From: CAZTXD01 sp964617995
GTDB lineage: Bacteria; Actinomycetota; Acidimicrobiia; Spongiisociales; ZC4RG35
NCBI GenBank assembly: GCA_964617995.1
Contig: CAZTXD010000153.1
Coordinates: 1 to 8,277, forward strand
DNA: 8,277 bases
Direction of reading: 5' to 3'
Shown here: positions 1-5,821 of the stretch, piece by piece
Position numbering within the stretch: position 1 is the first letter of the stretch
How the letters are laid out: each line of letters starts with the position of its first letter
Notes under the pieces: generated by a model
The model's database searches: none
Told to the model about the DNA's origin: nothing
Seen by the model: the letters and a program-made list of their open reading frames with translations, nothing else
Translations under genes and position numbers: made by a program

Positions 1-11
1 ATCGATGGGAC

Positions 12-821
12 TTATGCACTGTCACTGGAGGATTGGGGGCGGGCGAGACGGCGGGCGTAGCGCTCGGCGTGGTCGGCGTAGGCCGCCTCGAACAGCGCCT
101 CGGCGCGCTTCTCGCCCACCTCGGAGGCGGCCGTGATGACGGGGGGCATCGATCCTCTCTCCAGGAGGGCCGCGGCCACCTGCACCTTGAGCTCGTTGAC
201 GACGGCGGCGTAGACGAGTGTGGATCCGGGCCCGACCGGAGTGTCCAGCCCATCGAGTGTCACCAGGGCATCGGCGGCGGGGGTGCCGATGTCTATCGCC
301 ACGTCGGCGTGATCGAGGAGCCTGCTGCCCGAGGAGTGACTCGACGGCGCGGCGGCGCTCTGGGCGAACGACACCACCGCCACCACGGGGAGGCCCAGGC
401 GGTGGGCCCCCATCGCCATCTCGATGGGCACGGCGCTGCGACCACTGGCCGAGAAGACGATGAGACAATCGGGCGGCTCCATCCGGAAGTTGGCCAGAAT
501 CTGGTCGGCGAGACCCTCGACCCGCTCGATGAACATCGCCTGACGCTGCCCGTTGGATCCGGTCACCTGGGTGTGGAAGGTCATCGACAGCTCGGCCATG
601 GGATGGAAGCCGGGAAAGGATCCGTATCGGGGGAACATCTCCTCCAGGGGGATGCGGGAGTGGCCCGTCCCGAAGAGGTGCACCAATCCACCCCCATCGA
701 TCGCCTCCACGGCCAGCCCGGCTGCCGCGGCCACCGCCTCCATCTGCGTGGCCTCGAAGCCGTCGAGGAGACGGCGTGCCTCCTCCATCCAGCGGCCGGC
801 GACGCCGGTGGTTGCGCTCAT
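12..821 (-). CDS. UPF0309-type SIS-domain phosphosugar-binding protein
   Basis: Encodes 269 aa from the ATG at 821, preceded by a GGTGG ribosome-binding sequence. The reading frame stays open to 920 but the extra codons cover the operator, so the shorter start is preferred. The SIS (sugar isomerase) fold is shown by GTGHS at residues 51-55, the phosphate-binding FSASGRSAVPIEMA at 123-136, the HSSGSRLL segment near 162, and GPGSTL near 198 followed by an N-x3-V-Q helix (N209). This layout matches the UPF0309 'sugar isomerase domain' family, usually about 250 aa. SIS proteins are cytoplasmic and bind phosphorylated sugars for isomerisation, ether cleavage or regulation; the exact reaction of this family is not established. 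It diverges from a GntR regulator and sits near a kinase and an aldolase, which suggests an aldose/ketose or amino-sugar phosphate step. It is not AgaS or MurQ by length and motif order. More operon genes may lie beyond the window edge. Confidence 0.88.
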   Translation of the reverse strand: MSATTGVAGRWMEEARRLLDGFEATQMEAVAAAAGLAVEAIDGGGLVHLFGTGHSRIPLEEMFPRYGSFPGFHPMAELSMTFHTQVTGSNGQRQAMFIERVEGLADQILANFRMEPPDCLIVFSASGRSAVPIEMAMGAHRLGLPVVAVVSFAQSAAAPSSHSSGSRLLDHADVAIDIGTPAADALVTLDGLDTPVGPGSTLVYAAVVNELKVQVAAALLERGSMPPVITAASEVGEKRAEALFEAAYADHAERYARRLARPQSSSDSA

Positions 822-908
822 GAACCACCGCCGATGGTCGCCGGGTCCAGGCACGAACGTGGTTTCATTGGTCGGTCCAAGAGCATTGCGAGATACCAAA
901 CGTACTAT

Positions 909-920
909 ATGTCTAGACAA
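909..920. promoter_or_regulatory. GntR/HutC operator, copy 1
   Basis: ATGTCTAGACAA, containing the perfect 10-base palindrome TGTCTAGACA at 910-919. Its GTCTAGAC core fits the GTMTAKAC consensus known for HutC-subfamily GntR regulators and resembles the DasR/NagR operator centre. It lies 26 bases before the gntR ATG and 87 bases before the SIS-gene ATG, so one site could control both divergent units. The same 12 bases recur at 3303-3314. CTAG is scarce elsewhere in this window. Confidence 0.85.
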
Positions 921-946
921 CTTGCCTGGAAAGCGGTGAGGGACCC

Positions 947-1672
947 ATGACCGAAGAGCGATCCCGCTACGAGGAGATAGCCACCTACCTCCGAGCCGAG
1001 ATCGCCTCCTCCACTCCGGGGACCCGGCTCCCCTCCGAATCGGAGCTGTGTGAGCGCTTCGCGGTGTCCCGGATGACCGCCCGCGCCGCCCTCCAGATCC
1101 TCGACAACGAGAATCTCATCATCCGCCGTCGCGGCCGCGGCACGTTCGTGGCTCCCCGCCCGGTGCAGCGGTTGCTCGGCTCGCCCCTCTCGTTCACCGA
1201 GAGTATGCGCAGGAGGGGCCTCACCACCACCTCCCGCCTGCTGGCGGCAGGAGAGGTGGATCCAACCGACCAGGACATCTCCGCGCTGGAGCTAGGAGGG
1301 AACGAGCGTCCGGTGGTGCTGGAGCGGCTGCGGATCGCATCCGAGGTGCCGATGGCGATCGAGAGGGTGATCCTCCATCCGTCACTCGCTCCCGTCCTCG
1401 ACGAGGACCTCGCCGGGGGCTCGCTCCATGCTGCCCTGGAGCGCATGGGTCGTATCCCGACGCGGGCGCAGGCATCTGTGTCGGCCCGGGTGGCCGACTC
1501 GAGGGAACGGAAGCTGCTGGAGATGGAGGAACCGGCGGTCATCCTCGTCGAGAGGAGGGTCATCTCGGATCAGGATGGTCGGCCCCTCGAGCACACCGAG
1601 ACCCGCTACGCCGCCGAGCGGTACACCTTCGAGGCCGTGCTCCACCGAAGCGACAGCGACGTGATCTCGTGA
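947..1672 (+). CDS. GntR-family (HutC subfamily) transcriptional regulator with UTRA domain
   Basis: 241 aa; the ATG follows a good Shine-Dalgarno (GGTGAGGG, 935-942). The N-terminal winged helix-turn-helix spans about residues 6-68. It shows the LPSESEL turn (28-34), the SRMTARAAL recognition helix (41-49) and the wing ending RRGRGTFV (61-68). Residues about 80-230 form a UTRA effector domain, including RLRIASEVPMAIERV (127-141) and the GRPLEHTETRYAAERYTFE region near 211-229. HutC-type regulators are dimeric and are usually released from DNA by a phosphosugar or other small metabolite from the pathway they govern. The nearby kinase, SIS protein and aldolase imply a sugar-phosphate ligand. 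The operator just upstream implies autoregulation. Its stop overlaps the next start (GTGA), so the two genes are translationally coupled. DasR/NagR-like function is possible, but the ligand cannot be read from sequence. Confidence 0.93.
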   Translation: MTEERSRYEEIATYLRAEIASSTPGTRLPSESELCERFAVSRMTARAALQILDNENLIIRRRGRGTFVAPRPVQRLLGSPLSFTESMRRRGLTTTSRLLAAGEVDPTDQDISALELGGNERPVVLERLRIASEVPMAIERVILHPSLAPVLDEDLAGGSLHAALERMGRIPTRAQASVSARVADSRERKLLEMEEPAVILVERRVISDQDGRPLEHTETRYAAERYTFEAVLHRSDSDVIS

Positions 1673-2598
1673 CCCGGTATCTGGGCCTCGACCTGGGCGG
1701 CACCAACATCAAGACGGTCGTGCTCGACGTCGAGGGTGACACGATCGACACCGTTGCATCCGAGACGTCGGCCACCCACGCCGACAGGGGACCGCAGCGT
1801 GTGGTCGACCGGCTGGTGGAGGTGGGCGGCGACGCCATCGGCCGCCACGGACCCATCGACACGGTGGGGCTGGGGGTCCCGGGCTTGTTCGACCGTGTTT
1901 CGGGCGCCATCGAGCTCTTCCCGAACCTCCCCGGCCCCTGGAAGGGCCATCCCATGAGGGCTCCGGTTAGCGACGGACTCGACCGCCCGGTGACCCTCAT
2001 CAACGATGCTCGCGCGTTCGCCCTGGCCGAGGCCACACTGGGTGCCGGCCGGCACTGCTCCACGGTGGTGTGCGTCACCCTCGGTACCGGAGTGGGAGGA
2101 GGAGTCGTCATCGACGGACGTCTGCACCTGGGGGCGTGGGGAGTTGCCGGAGAGATCGGCCACCAGACCGTCCTGGTCGACGGTCCTCGGTGCGGCTGCG
2201 GGAACCGCGGATGCGTCGAGGCACTGGCCAAGGCCGAGGTGCTGGTGGAGCTGGCGGGAAAGGCGAACGCCGAGGATGTTTACCGGTCGGCCCTCGACGG
2301 GGATCGGGCCAGCCTCGCCGCCGTCGAGACGGTTGCCTCGTGGCTGGGCGTGGGCCTGGCAAACGTGATGACCATTCTGGGCCCTGATCGCATCGTGGTC
2401 GGGGGAGGTATCGCCGCTGCCGGAGACCTGGCGCTGGAGCCGATCCGCCGAGCCGTCCGCAGCCGTGTGACCCTGCTGCCCGTGGACGAGATCGATATCG
2501 TGCCCGCCGAGCTGGGGACATCTGCCGGAGCGGTGGGGGCGGCACTCGCCGCCCGCCAAGCCCGCGCCGAGGGGGGTCAGGAAGTCCGGGCCCGGTAG
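1669..2598 (+). CDS. ROK-family sugar kinase
   Basis: 309 aa starting at GTG, overlapping the regulator stop by 4 bases. The ATP phosphate-binding DLGGTN is at 8-13, the catalytic aspartate is in LINDARA (D113), and the second phosphate loop LGTGVGGG is at 138-145. The sugar-binding GEIGH (E162, H165) leads into the zinc motif CGCGNRGC (C175, C177, C182, with H165 as fourth ligand). This is the full ROK signature. There is no N-terminal helix-turn-helix, so it is an enzyme rather than a NagC/XylR-type repressor. ROK kinases phosphorylate glucose, fructose, allose, N-acetylglucosamine or N-acetylmannosamine using ATP; specificity cannot be assigned here. Coupled to the regulator, it probably makes the phosphosugar that feeds the SIS protein and the aldolase. 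It could be a plain glucokinase, but the shared operator argues for a dedicated pathway. Its last seven codons overlap the convergent aldolase gene. Confidence 0.92.
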   Translation: MTRYLGLDLGGTNIKTVVLDVEGDTIDTVASETSATHADRGPQRVVDRLVEVGGDAIGRHGPIDTVGLGVPGLFDRVSGAIELFPNLPGPWKGHPMRAPVSDGLDRPVTLINDARAFALAEATLGAGRHCSTVVCVTLGTGVGGGVVIDGRLHLGAWGVAGEIGHQTVLVDGPRCGCGNRGCVEALAKAEVLVELAGKANAEDVYRSALDGDRASLAAVETVASWLGVGLANVMTILGPDRIVVGGGIAAAGDLALEPIRRAVRSRVTLLPVDEIDIVPAELGTSAGAVGAALAARQARAEGGQEVRAR

Positions 2599-3272
2599 TC
2601 GTCGAGGATCTCGGCGGTGCGGGTCGCTCCGATGCGGGTGACTCCCACAGACATCACCTCGAGGAGCCCGTCGAGGGTACGCACTCCCCCGGCGGCCTTC
2701 ACCTGGACAGAGTCGGATACGATCTCCCGCATGAGGATCAGATCCTCGATCGTGGCGCCCGACGGCGCGAAACCGGTGGAGGTCTTGACGAAGGCGGCAC
2801 CGGCCGACTCGACCAGCTTCGAACCTGTTCGCTTCTGCTCGTCGTCGAGATAGGCGTTCTCGAGGATGACCTTGACCAGCGCCTGGTCGCCGGCCGCCTC
2901 CACGACGCGCATCAGCTCGTCCTCGACGGCTGCGTGCTCTCCCGAACGGAGCCATCCGATGTTCAGCACCATGTCGAGTTCGGTGGCTCCTGCGGCGATC
3001 GCCTGCCGTGCCTCGAACACCTTCGTCGCCGTGGTCGAGGAACCATGCGGAAAGCCGATCACGGTTCCCACCTCGACCGACGATCCCTCCAGCTCCCGGA
3101 CGCATAGCTCGACGTCGGCGGGGCGGGTGCAAACCGACTTGACCTCGTACTTCGCCGCCAGCCGACAACCGGCGACCACCTCCTCCAGAGTCAGCTCGGG
3201 ACGAAGTAGCGAATGATCGATGGTGGCGGCGAGCTGCTCATACGTGACATCGGAGACGGTGAGGACCGGCAT
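2577..3272 (-). CDS. deoC: deoxyribose-phosphate aldolase family protein (DeoC)
   Basis: 231 aa class I aldolase. The known reaction of the family is reversible cleavage of 2-deoxyribose 5-phosphate to glyceraldehyde 3-phosphate and acetaldehyde through a lysine Schiff base. Visible residues are the TIDHSLLRP opening (17-25), the VIGFPHG strand (71-77), D100 in ELDMVLNIG, the Schiff-base K163 in FVKTSTGF (161-168) and the assisting K192 in VKAAGGVRT (191-199). Length matches the short bacterial type (about 220-230 aa; the E. coli enzyme is longer at 259). The start at 3272 is the first usable in-frame ATG after a TGA at 3291-3293, but its Shine-Dalgarno is weak. AGGGGTG at 3292-3298 is rather far. 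The GntR operator is 30 bases upstream. No deoA or deoB lies nearby, so it may serve the SIS/ROK pathway rather than nucleoside salvage. Confidence 0.92.
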   Translation of the reverse strand: MPVLTVSDVTYEQLAATIDHSLLRPELTLEEVVAGCRLAAKYEVKSVCTRPADVELCVRELEGSSVEVGTVIGFPHGSSTTATKVFEARQAIAAGATELDMVLNIGWLRSGEHAAVEDELMRVVEAAGDQALVKVILENAYLDDEQKRTGSKLVESAGAAFVKTSTGFAPSGATIEDLILMREIVSDSVQVKAAGGVRTLDGLLEVMSVGVTRIGATRTAEILDDYRARTS

Positions 3273-3302
3273 GATCGACCATGATCGCAGTCACCCCTGC
3301 AA

Positions 3303-3314
3303 ATGTCTAGACAA
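3303..3314. promoter_or_regulatory. GntR/HutC operator, copy 2
   Basis: Second exact copy of ATGTCTAGACAA; the palindromic core TGTCTAGACA is at 3304-3313. It lies in the 50-base gap between the SDR stop and the deoC start, 30 bases upstream of deoC and 8 bases past the SDR stop. No plus-strand gene starts here, so the aldolase is the evident target. It implies that deoC has its own promoter and belongs to the same regulon as the SIS, regulator and kinase genes. Confidence 0.85.
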
Positions 3315-3322
3315 GTGGGGTG

Positions 3323-4126
3323 TCAGCGTCCCGCCTCGGTCACACTCCATCCCCCGTCGACCACGACGACCTGGCCGGTTATGTGGAGGGCGTCGTCGCC
3401 GAGCAGGAATGCGGCGGCAGCGGCCACCGACTCCGCTGGGAGGAACCCCTCCGACAGTGGCTGCTTCCGTCGGGCGTAGTCGCTGGTCTCGGGGTCGGAT
3501 GCCGCTCGTTCCGACATCGGTGTCCGAACCAGTCCGGGGGCGATGGCATTCACGCGGATGCCGTCCCCGGCGTAACGGGAGGCGACGGATCGAACGAAAC
3601 CGAGGGCGGCGCTCTTGGCGGCGGTGTAGGCATGGGTGACGAACAGCGGCGAGGGATGCGACGCCAGCACACTGGACACCACCACGATCGAGCCGCCGGA
3701 TGGCCCGGCGTCGCCGTCTGCCCTCATCGCCCGCACGGCCTCACGAACGGTGAGGAACATCGGCGTGAGGTTCATCTCTATCGTGACGTCCCACCCCGCG
3801 AGCGGGATGTCACCGACGGCACCGTCGCCGTGGGAACGCCCGCTTCCGCCGGCAACGGCGACGACGCCGCCGGGTCTCCCCAGGGTGGAGACGCAGCGCT
3901 GGAAGGCTGCCACTGCTGCCTCTTCTTCGGTCAGGTCGGCCGCAAAGCCTTCCGCCGTGTGTCCCTCTCCCTGCAGGGCCCGGAGCTGGTGGAAGACTTC
4001 ATCCTCGTGCCGGGACACCAGGAATACCGCTGCCCCATCCCGTGCCACCCGCCGGGCGACGGCTGCGCCGATGCCGGTGGCCCCGGTCACCAAGACCACG
4101 CCGTTCACGAGACGCTCGTCCGTCAG
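3323..4126 (-). CDS. short-chain dehydrogenase/reductase (SDR), probable CTG start
   Basis: About 267 aa. The cofactor-binding TGATGIG is at 14-20, followed by the conserved N119 region, S151/S152 in VVVSSVLA and the catalytic Y167-x3-K171 (YTAAK). The C-terminal PGLVRTPM (197-204) and ITGQVVVVDGGW (249-260) complete a classical NAD(P)-dependent SDR. The usual NNAG is replaced by VAVAGG. GGAGGG at 4132-4137 sits five bases before a CTG that would give MTDERLVNGV. The next in-frame candidate, GTG at 4108, lies 23 bases from that site and leaves only two residues before the first Rossmann strand. There is no ATG in this stretch. The frame stays open upstream only because it shadows the sigma gene. 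It follows the sigma gene by 58 bases on the same strand and may be co-transcribed. Substrate unknown; a sugar or 3-oxoacyl substrate is possible. Confidence 0.87.
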   Translation of the reverse strand: MTDERLVNGVVLVTGATGIGAAVARRVARDGAAVFLVSRHEDEVFHQLRALQGEGHTAEGFAADLTEEEAAVAAFQRCVSTLGRPGGVVAVAGGSGRSHGDGAVGDIPLAGWDVTIEMNLTPMFLTVREAVRAMRADGDAGPSGGSIVVVSSVLASHPSPLFVTHAYTAAKSAALGFVRSVASRYAGDGIRVNAIAPGLVRTPMSERAASDPETSDYARRKQPLSEGFLPAESVAAAAAFLLGDDALHITGQVVVVDGGWSVTEAGR

Positions 4127-4131
4127 AGGAT

Positions 4132-4137
4132 CCCTCC
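4132..4137 (-). promoter_or_regulatory. Shine-Dalgarno that selects the SDR CTG start
   Basis: Read on the minus strand this is GGAGGG, followed by ATCCT and then CTG at 4126. It is the only strong ribosome-binding sequence near the SDR N-terminus and it is spaced for the CTG, not for the GTG at 4108. Confidence 0.6.
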
Positions 4138-4184
4138 GGTCACGGGGGGAGTCTATCGGCCGAGCCCTCCTCCCCCACCGGCCG

Positions 4185-5105
4185 TCAGGCCACCCGCATC
4201 TCTTCGACGGGCTGCAGGTCTTCGTAGAGGGCGGCCAGGGCCTCGTTGAGCATCGCCCTGACGCGATGCTCGGGAAGTCCCATCTCGGACGAAAGTCGCG
4301 CCATCGTCGCGGGTGACCCGTCGTCGAGGCCGAACCGCAGCTCGACCAACCGCCGTTGCCGCTCCGGCAGCGCTTCCAGGCTCGCCCTGACGGACTCCTC
4401 CAGCAGTCGAGCCTCGGTCTCTGCTCCCGGATCGGCGGCGTTGTCATCGGGGATGAAGTCGCTCAACAGCGCTCCCTCCTCACCCACGGGGGTTTCGAGG
4501 GAGACGGTCGATGCGACCTTCTGGGCCCGCTCGACATCGGAGACGGGTATGCCGGTAGCGTCGGAGATCTCCGCGGCATCGGGTGCCCGGCCCAGAGTCG
4601 CCTTCAACCGATCGCTGGCGGACCTCACGGTGGGAACGATGTCGGAGACGCCCGTGGGCACGCGGATGGTCTCGGTGAGGGTCGCCCTTGCCCTCTGCAT
4701 GGCCTGACGAATCCACCACGTGGCATAGGTCGAGAACTTGAACCCTCTCCTCCAGTCGAACTTGTCGATCGCCCGAAGCAGGCCCAGATTCCCCTCCTGG
4801 ATGAGATCCAGCATCTCTACATCGTTGCCGGCATAACGCCGGGCGTTGGCAACGACCAAGCGCAGGTTCGACTCGATGAACCGGCGACGGGCGCCCTGCC
4901 CCTGCCGGACGGCTCGTTGCAGCTCCCGCCGCTCACCGGGGTCCTCTACCTCGCCCTCATCGAGACGACGCGCAGCAGCCTCACCGGCTTCGATGAGCTG
5001 TGCCAGGCGCACCTCGTCCTCGGCGGTCAGCAGATCGAAGCTGCCGAGTCCTTCGAGATATTGTCCGAGGCCGTCATCGACGGACCTGGTATTCGATTTC
5101 GTCAT
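4185..5105 (-). CDS. RNA polymerase sigma factor, sigma-70 family group 2-like
   Basis: 306 aa from the ATG at 5105. Region 1.2 is at about 11-40 (GLGQYLEGLGSFDLLTAEDE). Region 2.1-2.4 is at about 74-150, with FIESNLRLVV, DLIQEGNLGLLRAIDKF and FKFSTYATWWIRQA. Region 3 is at about 155-225, and region 4 at about 240-300, with LEALPERQRRLVELRFGLDDG. There is no long acidic region 1.1, so it is a nonessential group-2 (SigB/HrdB-paralogue) type rather than the housekeeping factor. Region 4.2 is diverged: E279, H280 and A284 stand where E. coli RpoD has R584, E585 and Q589. In region 2.4, Q137 replaces T440. Altered promoter preference is inferred. An in-frame extension to an ATG at 5204 is rejected because its third-position GC (17 of 32 codons) is far below that of genes here. 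A LexA-like palindrome lies 19 bases upstream. Confidence 0.92.
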   Translation of the reverse strand: MTKSNTRSVDDGLGQYLEGLGSFDLLTAEDEVRLAQLIEAGEAAARRLDEGEVEDPGERRELQRAVRQGQGARRRFIESNLRLVVANARRYAGNDVEMLDLIQEGNLGLLRAIDKFDWRRGFKFSTYATWWIRQAMQRARATLTETIRVPTGVSDIVPTVRSASDRLKATLGRAPDAAEISDATGIPVSDVERAQKVASTVSLETPVGEEGALLSDFIPDDNAADPGAETEARLLEESVRASLEALPERQRRLVELRFGLDDGSPATMARLSSEMGLPEHRVRAMLNEALAALYEDLQPVEEMRVA

Positions 5106-5124
5106 ATTTCTCGTCACAATCTGG

Positions 5125-5138
5125 CGAACGCTTGTTCG
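5125..5138. promoter_or_regulatory. candidate LexA (SOS) box between sigma factor and RNA-repair operon
   Basis: CGAACGCTTGTTCG is a perfect CGAAC-N4-GTTCG dyad. Read on the minus strand it is CGAACAAGCGTTCG, which fits the Gram-positive/actinobacterial SOS box (CGAACRNRYGTTYC) at all but the last base. It lies 19 bases upstream of the sigma-factor ATG and 93 bases upstream of the first plus-strand ORF. A repressor there would most directly control the sigma gene. No clear -10/-35 pair was found. Confidence 0.6.
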
Positions 5139-5231
5139 TAAGGAAGCATTCCCGGATTCGGCCATACCGAAACCGCGGAGGTCTACCGTGGAAGGTGGGA
5201 TCATTGCAGACCCGGGACCAAGAGAGTAACC

Positions 5232-5357
5232 ATGCCGGTCGCCTTCTACAGCACCAGGCCGTGCGATCGCACATACCTGGGTGTGGCCAATCCCAGAGCG
5301 GTCACCTATCTGCCCCGATCAGGCAACGAGGTCGAGGCCTCGGCGGCCTTGCCCTGA
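5232..5357 (+). CDS. candidate 41-residue small protein upstream of archease
   Basis: ATG at 5232, stop TGA at 5355-5357, five bases before the archease GTG. AAGAGAG lies just before the start. The product begins MPVAFYSTRP and ends ASAALP. It has one cysteine and no membrane segment or signal peptide, and I do not recognise a family. About 33 of 41 codons end in G or C, which resembles real genes here; the flanking intergenic DNA read in the sigma frame reaches only about half. The spacing suggests translational coupling with archease, which lacks a good Shine-Dalgarno of its own. It could be a real micropeptide, a leader ORF whose translation opens the archease start, or chance. Confidence 0.42.
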   Translation: MPVAFYSTRPCDRTYLGVANPRAVTYLPRSGNEVEASAALP

Positions 5358-5362
5358 GCGTC

Positions 5363-5773
5363 GTGCGTCGATCTCTCGACCACACGGCCGACACGGGAAT
5401 GGAGGCCGAGGCCGGCTCCCTGGCAGCTCTCCTCGAGGAGCTGGCAGCAGGAATGTTCGAGCTGATGGCCGAGGTCGATGCCGAGGATGCCGGCCGGTGG
5501 CTGGAGGTCGCCGTGGAATCCGCCACCGTCGAAGATCTGGTCGTGGATTCCCTATCGGAACTGCTCTATCGATCGGAGGTGGAGGATCTCGTCTTCTGTA
5601 GCTTCCGCGCTGAGACCAGCCCCGAGCGACTGGCGGCGACCATCCGGGCCGGTGGTGTCCCGGCGAAGGAGGCAGAAGAGATGGGACCCCCGATAAAGGC
5701 GGTGACCTACCACGATCTCCACGTGGAGGAACGGGGCGACGGATGGTACGGCCGGGTCTACTTCGATGTGTGA
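5363..5773 (+). CDS. archease, activator of RtcB RNA ligase
   Basis: 136 aa from a GTG start. Archease promotes guanylylation and turnover of RtcB, letting the ligase act through many cycles; it is cytoplasmic and binds divalent metal. The family hallmarks are the N-terminal LDHTADTGMEAEAGSL (5-20) with D10, the MFELM helix (31-35), VVDSLSELLYRSEVEDLVF (60-78), the C-terminal IKAVTYHDLHVEE (111-123) with K112, and the terminal FDV with D135. Length matches the usual 135-145 aa. The frame is open far upstream, but similarity begins at this start and no nearer in-frame ATG exists. It has only a weak Shine-Dalgarno, which fits coupling to the small ORF ending five bases before it. The rtcB gene follows after 48 bases, so this is a dedicated ligase/activator operon. 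Confidence 0.93.
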   Translation: MRRSLDHTADTGMEAEAGSLAALLEELAAGMFELMAEVDAEDAGRWLEVAVESATVEDLVVDSLSELLYRSEVEDLVFCSFRAETSPERLAATIRAGGVPAKEAEEMGPPIKAVTYHDLHVEERGDGWYGRVYFDV

Positions 5774-5821
5774 TCCGGCGCTCCGGTACCCTCGAGGGTG
5801 TCGACCGCCTGCGAGGGCTCC

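Noticed and set aside
822..920. N-terminal extension of the SIS protein to an ATG at 920
   Set aside because: The added codons are the promoter/operator region, the start would lie inside the operator, and family similarity begins after the ATG at 821.
33..950. 305-aa plus-strand open frame opposite the SIS gene
   Set aside because: Antisense shadow: low-complexity Gly/His/Arg composition, and it would run across the operator into the start of gntR.
1606..3168. 520-aa minus-strand open frame across the regulator end, ROK kinase and deoC
   Set aside because: Arg/Gly/His-rich composition, no recognisable domain, and it lies over three well-supported genes; a typical high-GC shadow.
3286..3314. 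Possible -35 (TTGTCT) within operator copy 2 driving deoC
   Set aside because: No acceptable -10 hexamer lies 16-19 bases downstream, so no promoter is called.
4127..4447. Upstream extension of the SDR frame to 4447
   Set aside because: It overlaps the sigma-factor 3' coding region in another frame; the residues are Arg/Ser/Trp-rich and unlike any SDR N-terminus.
5106..5204. N-terminal extension of the sigma factor to an ATG at 5204
   Set aside because: Third-position GC falls to about half, the segment holds the LexA-like box, and sigma region 1.2 begins just after the 5105 start.
5333..5342. CGAGGCCTCG palindrome before the archease start
   Set aside because: A GC-rich palindrome inside the small ORF with no second copy; expected by chance in this base composition.
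5798..5821. GTG start at 5798 for rtcB
   Set aside because: The ATG at 5822 has a properly placed GAGGG, and the RtcB family N-terminus begins there.
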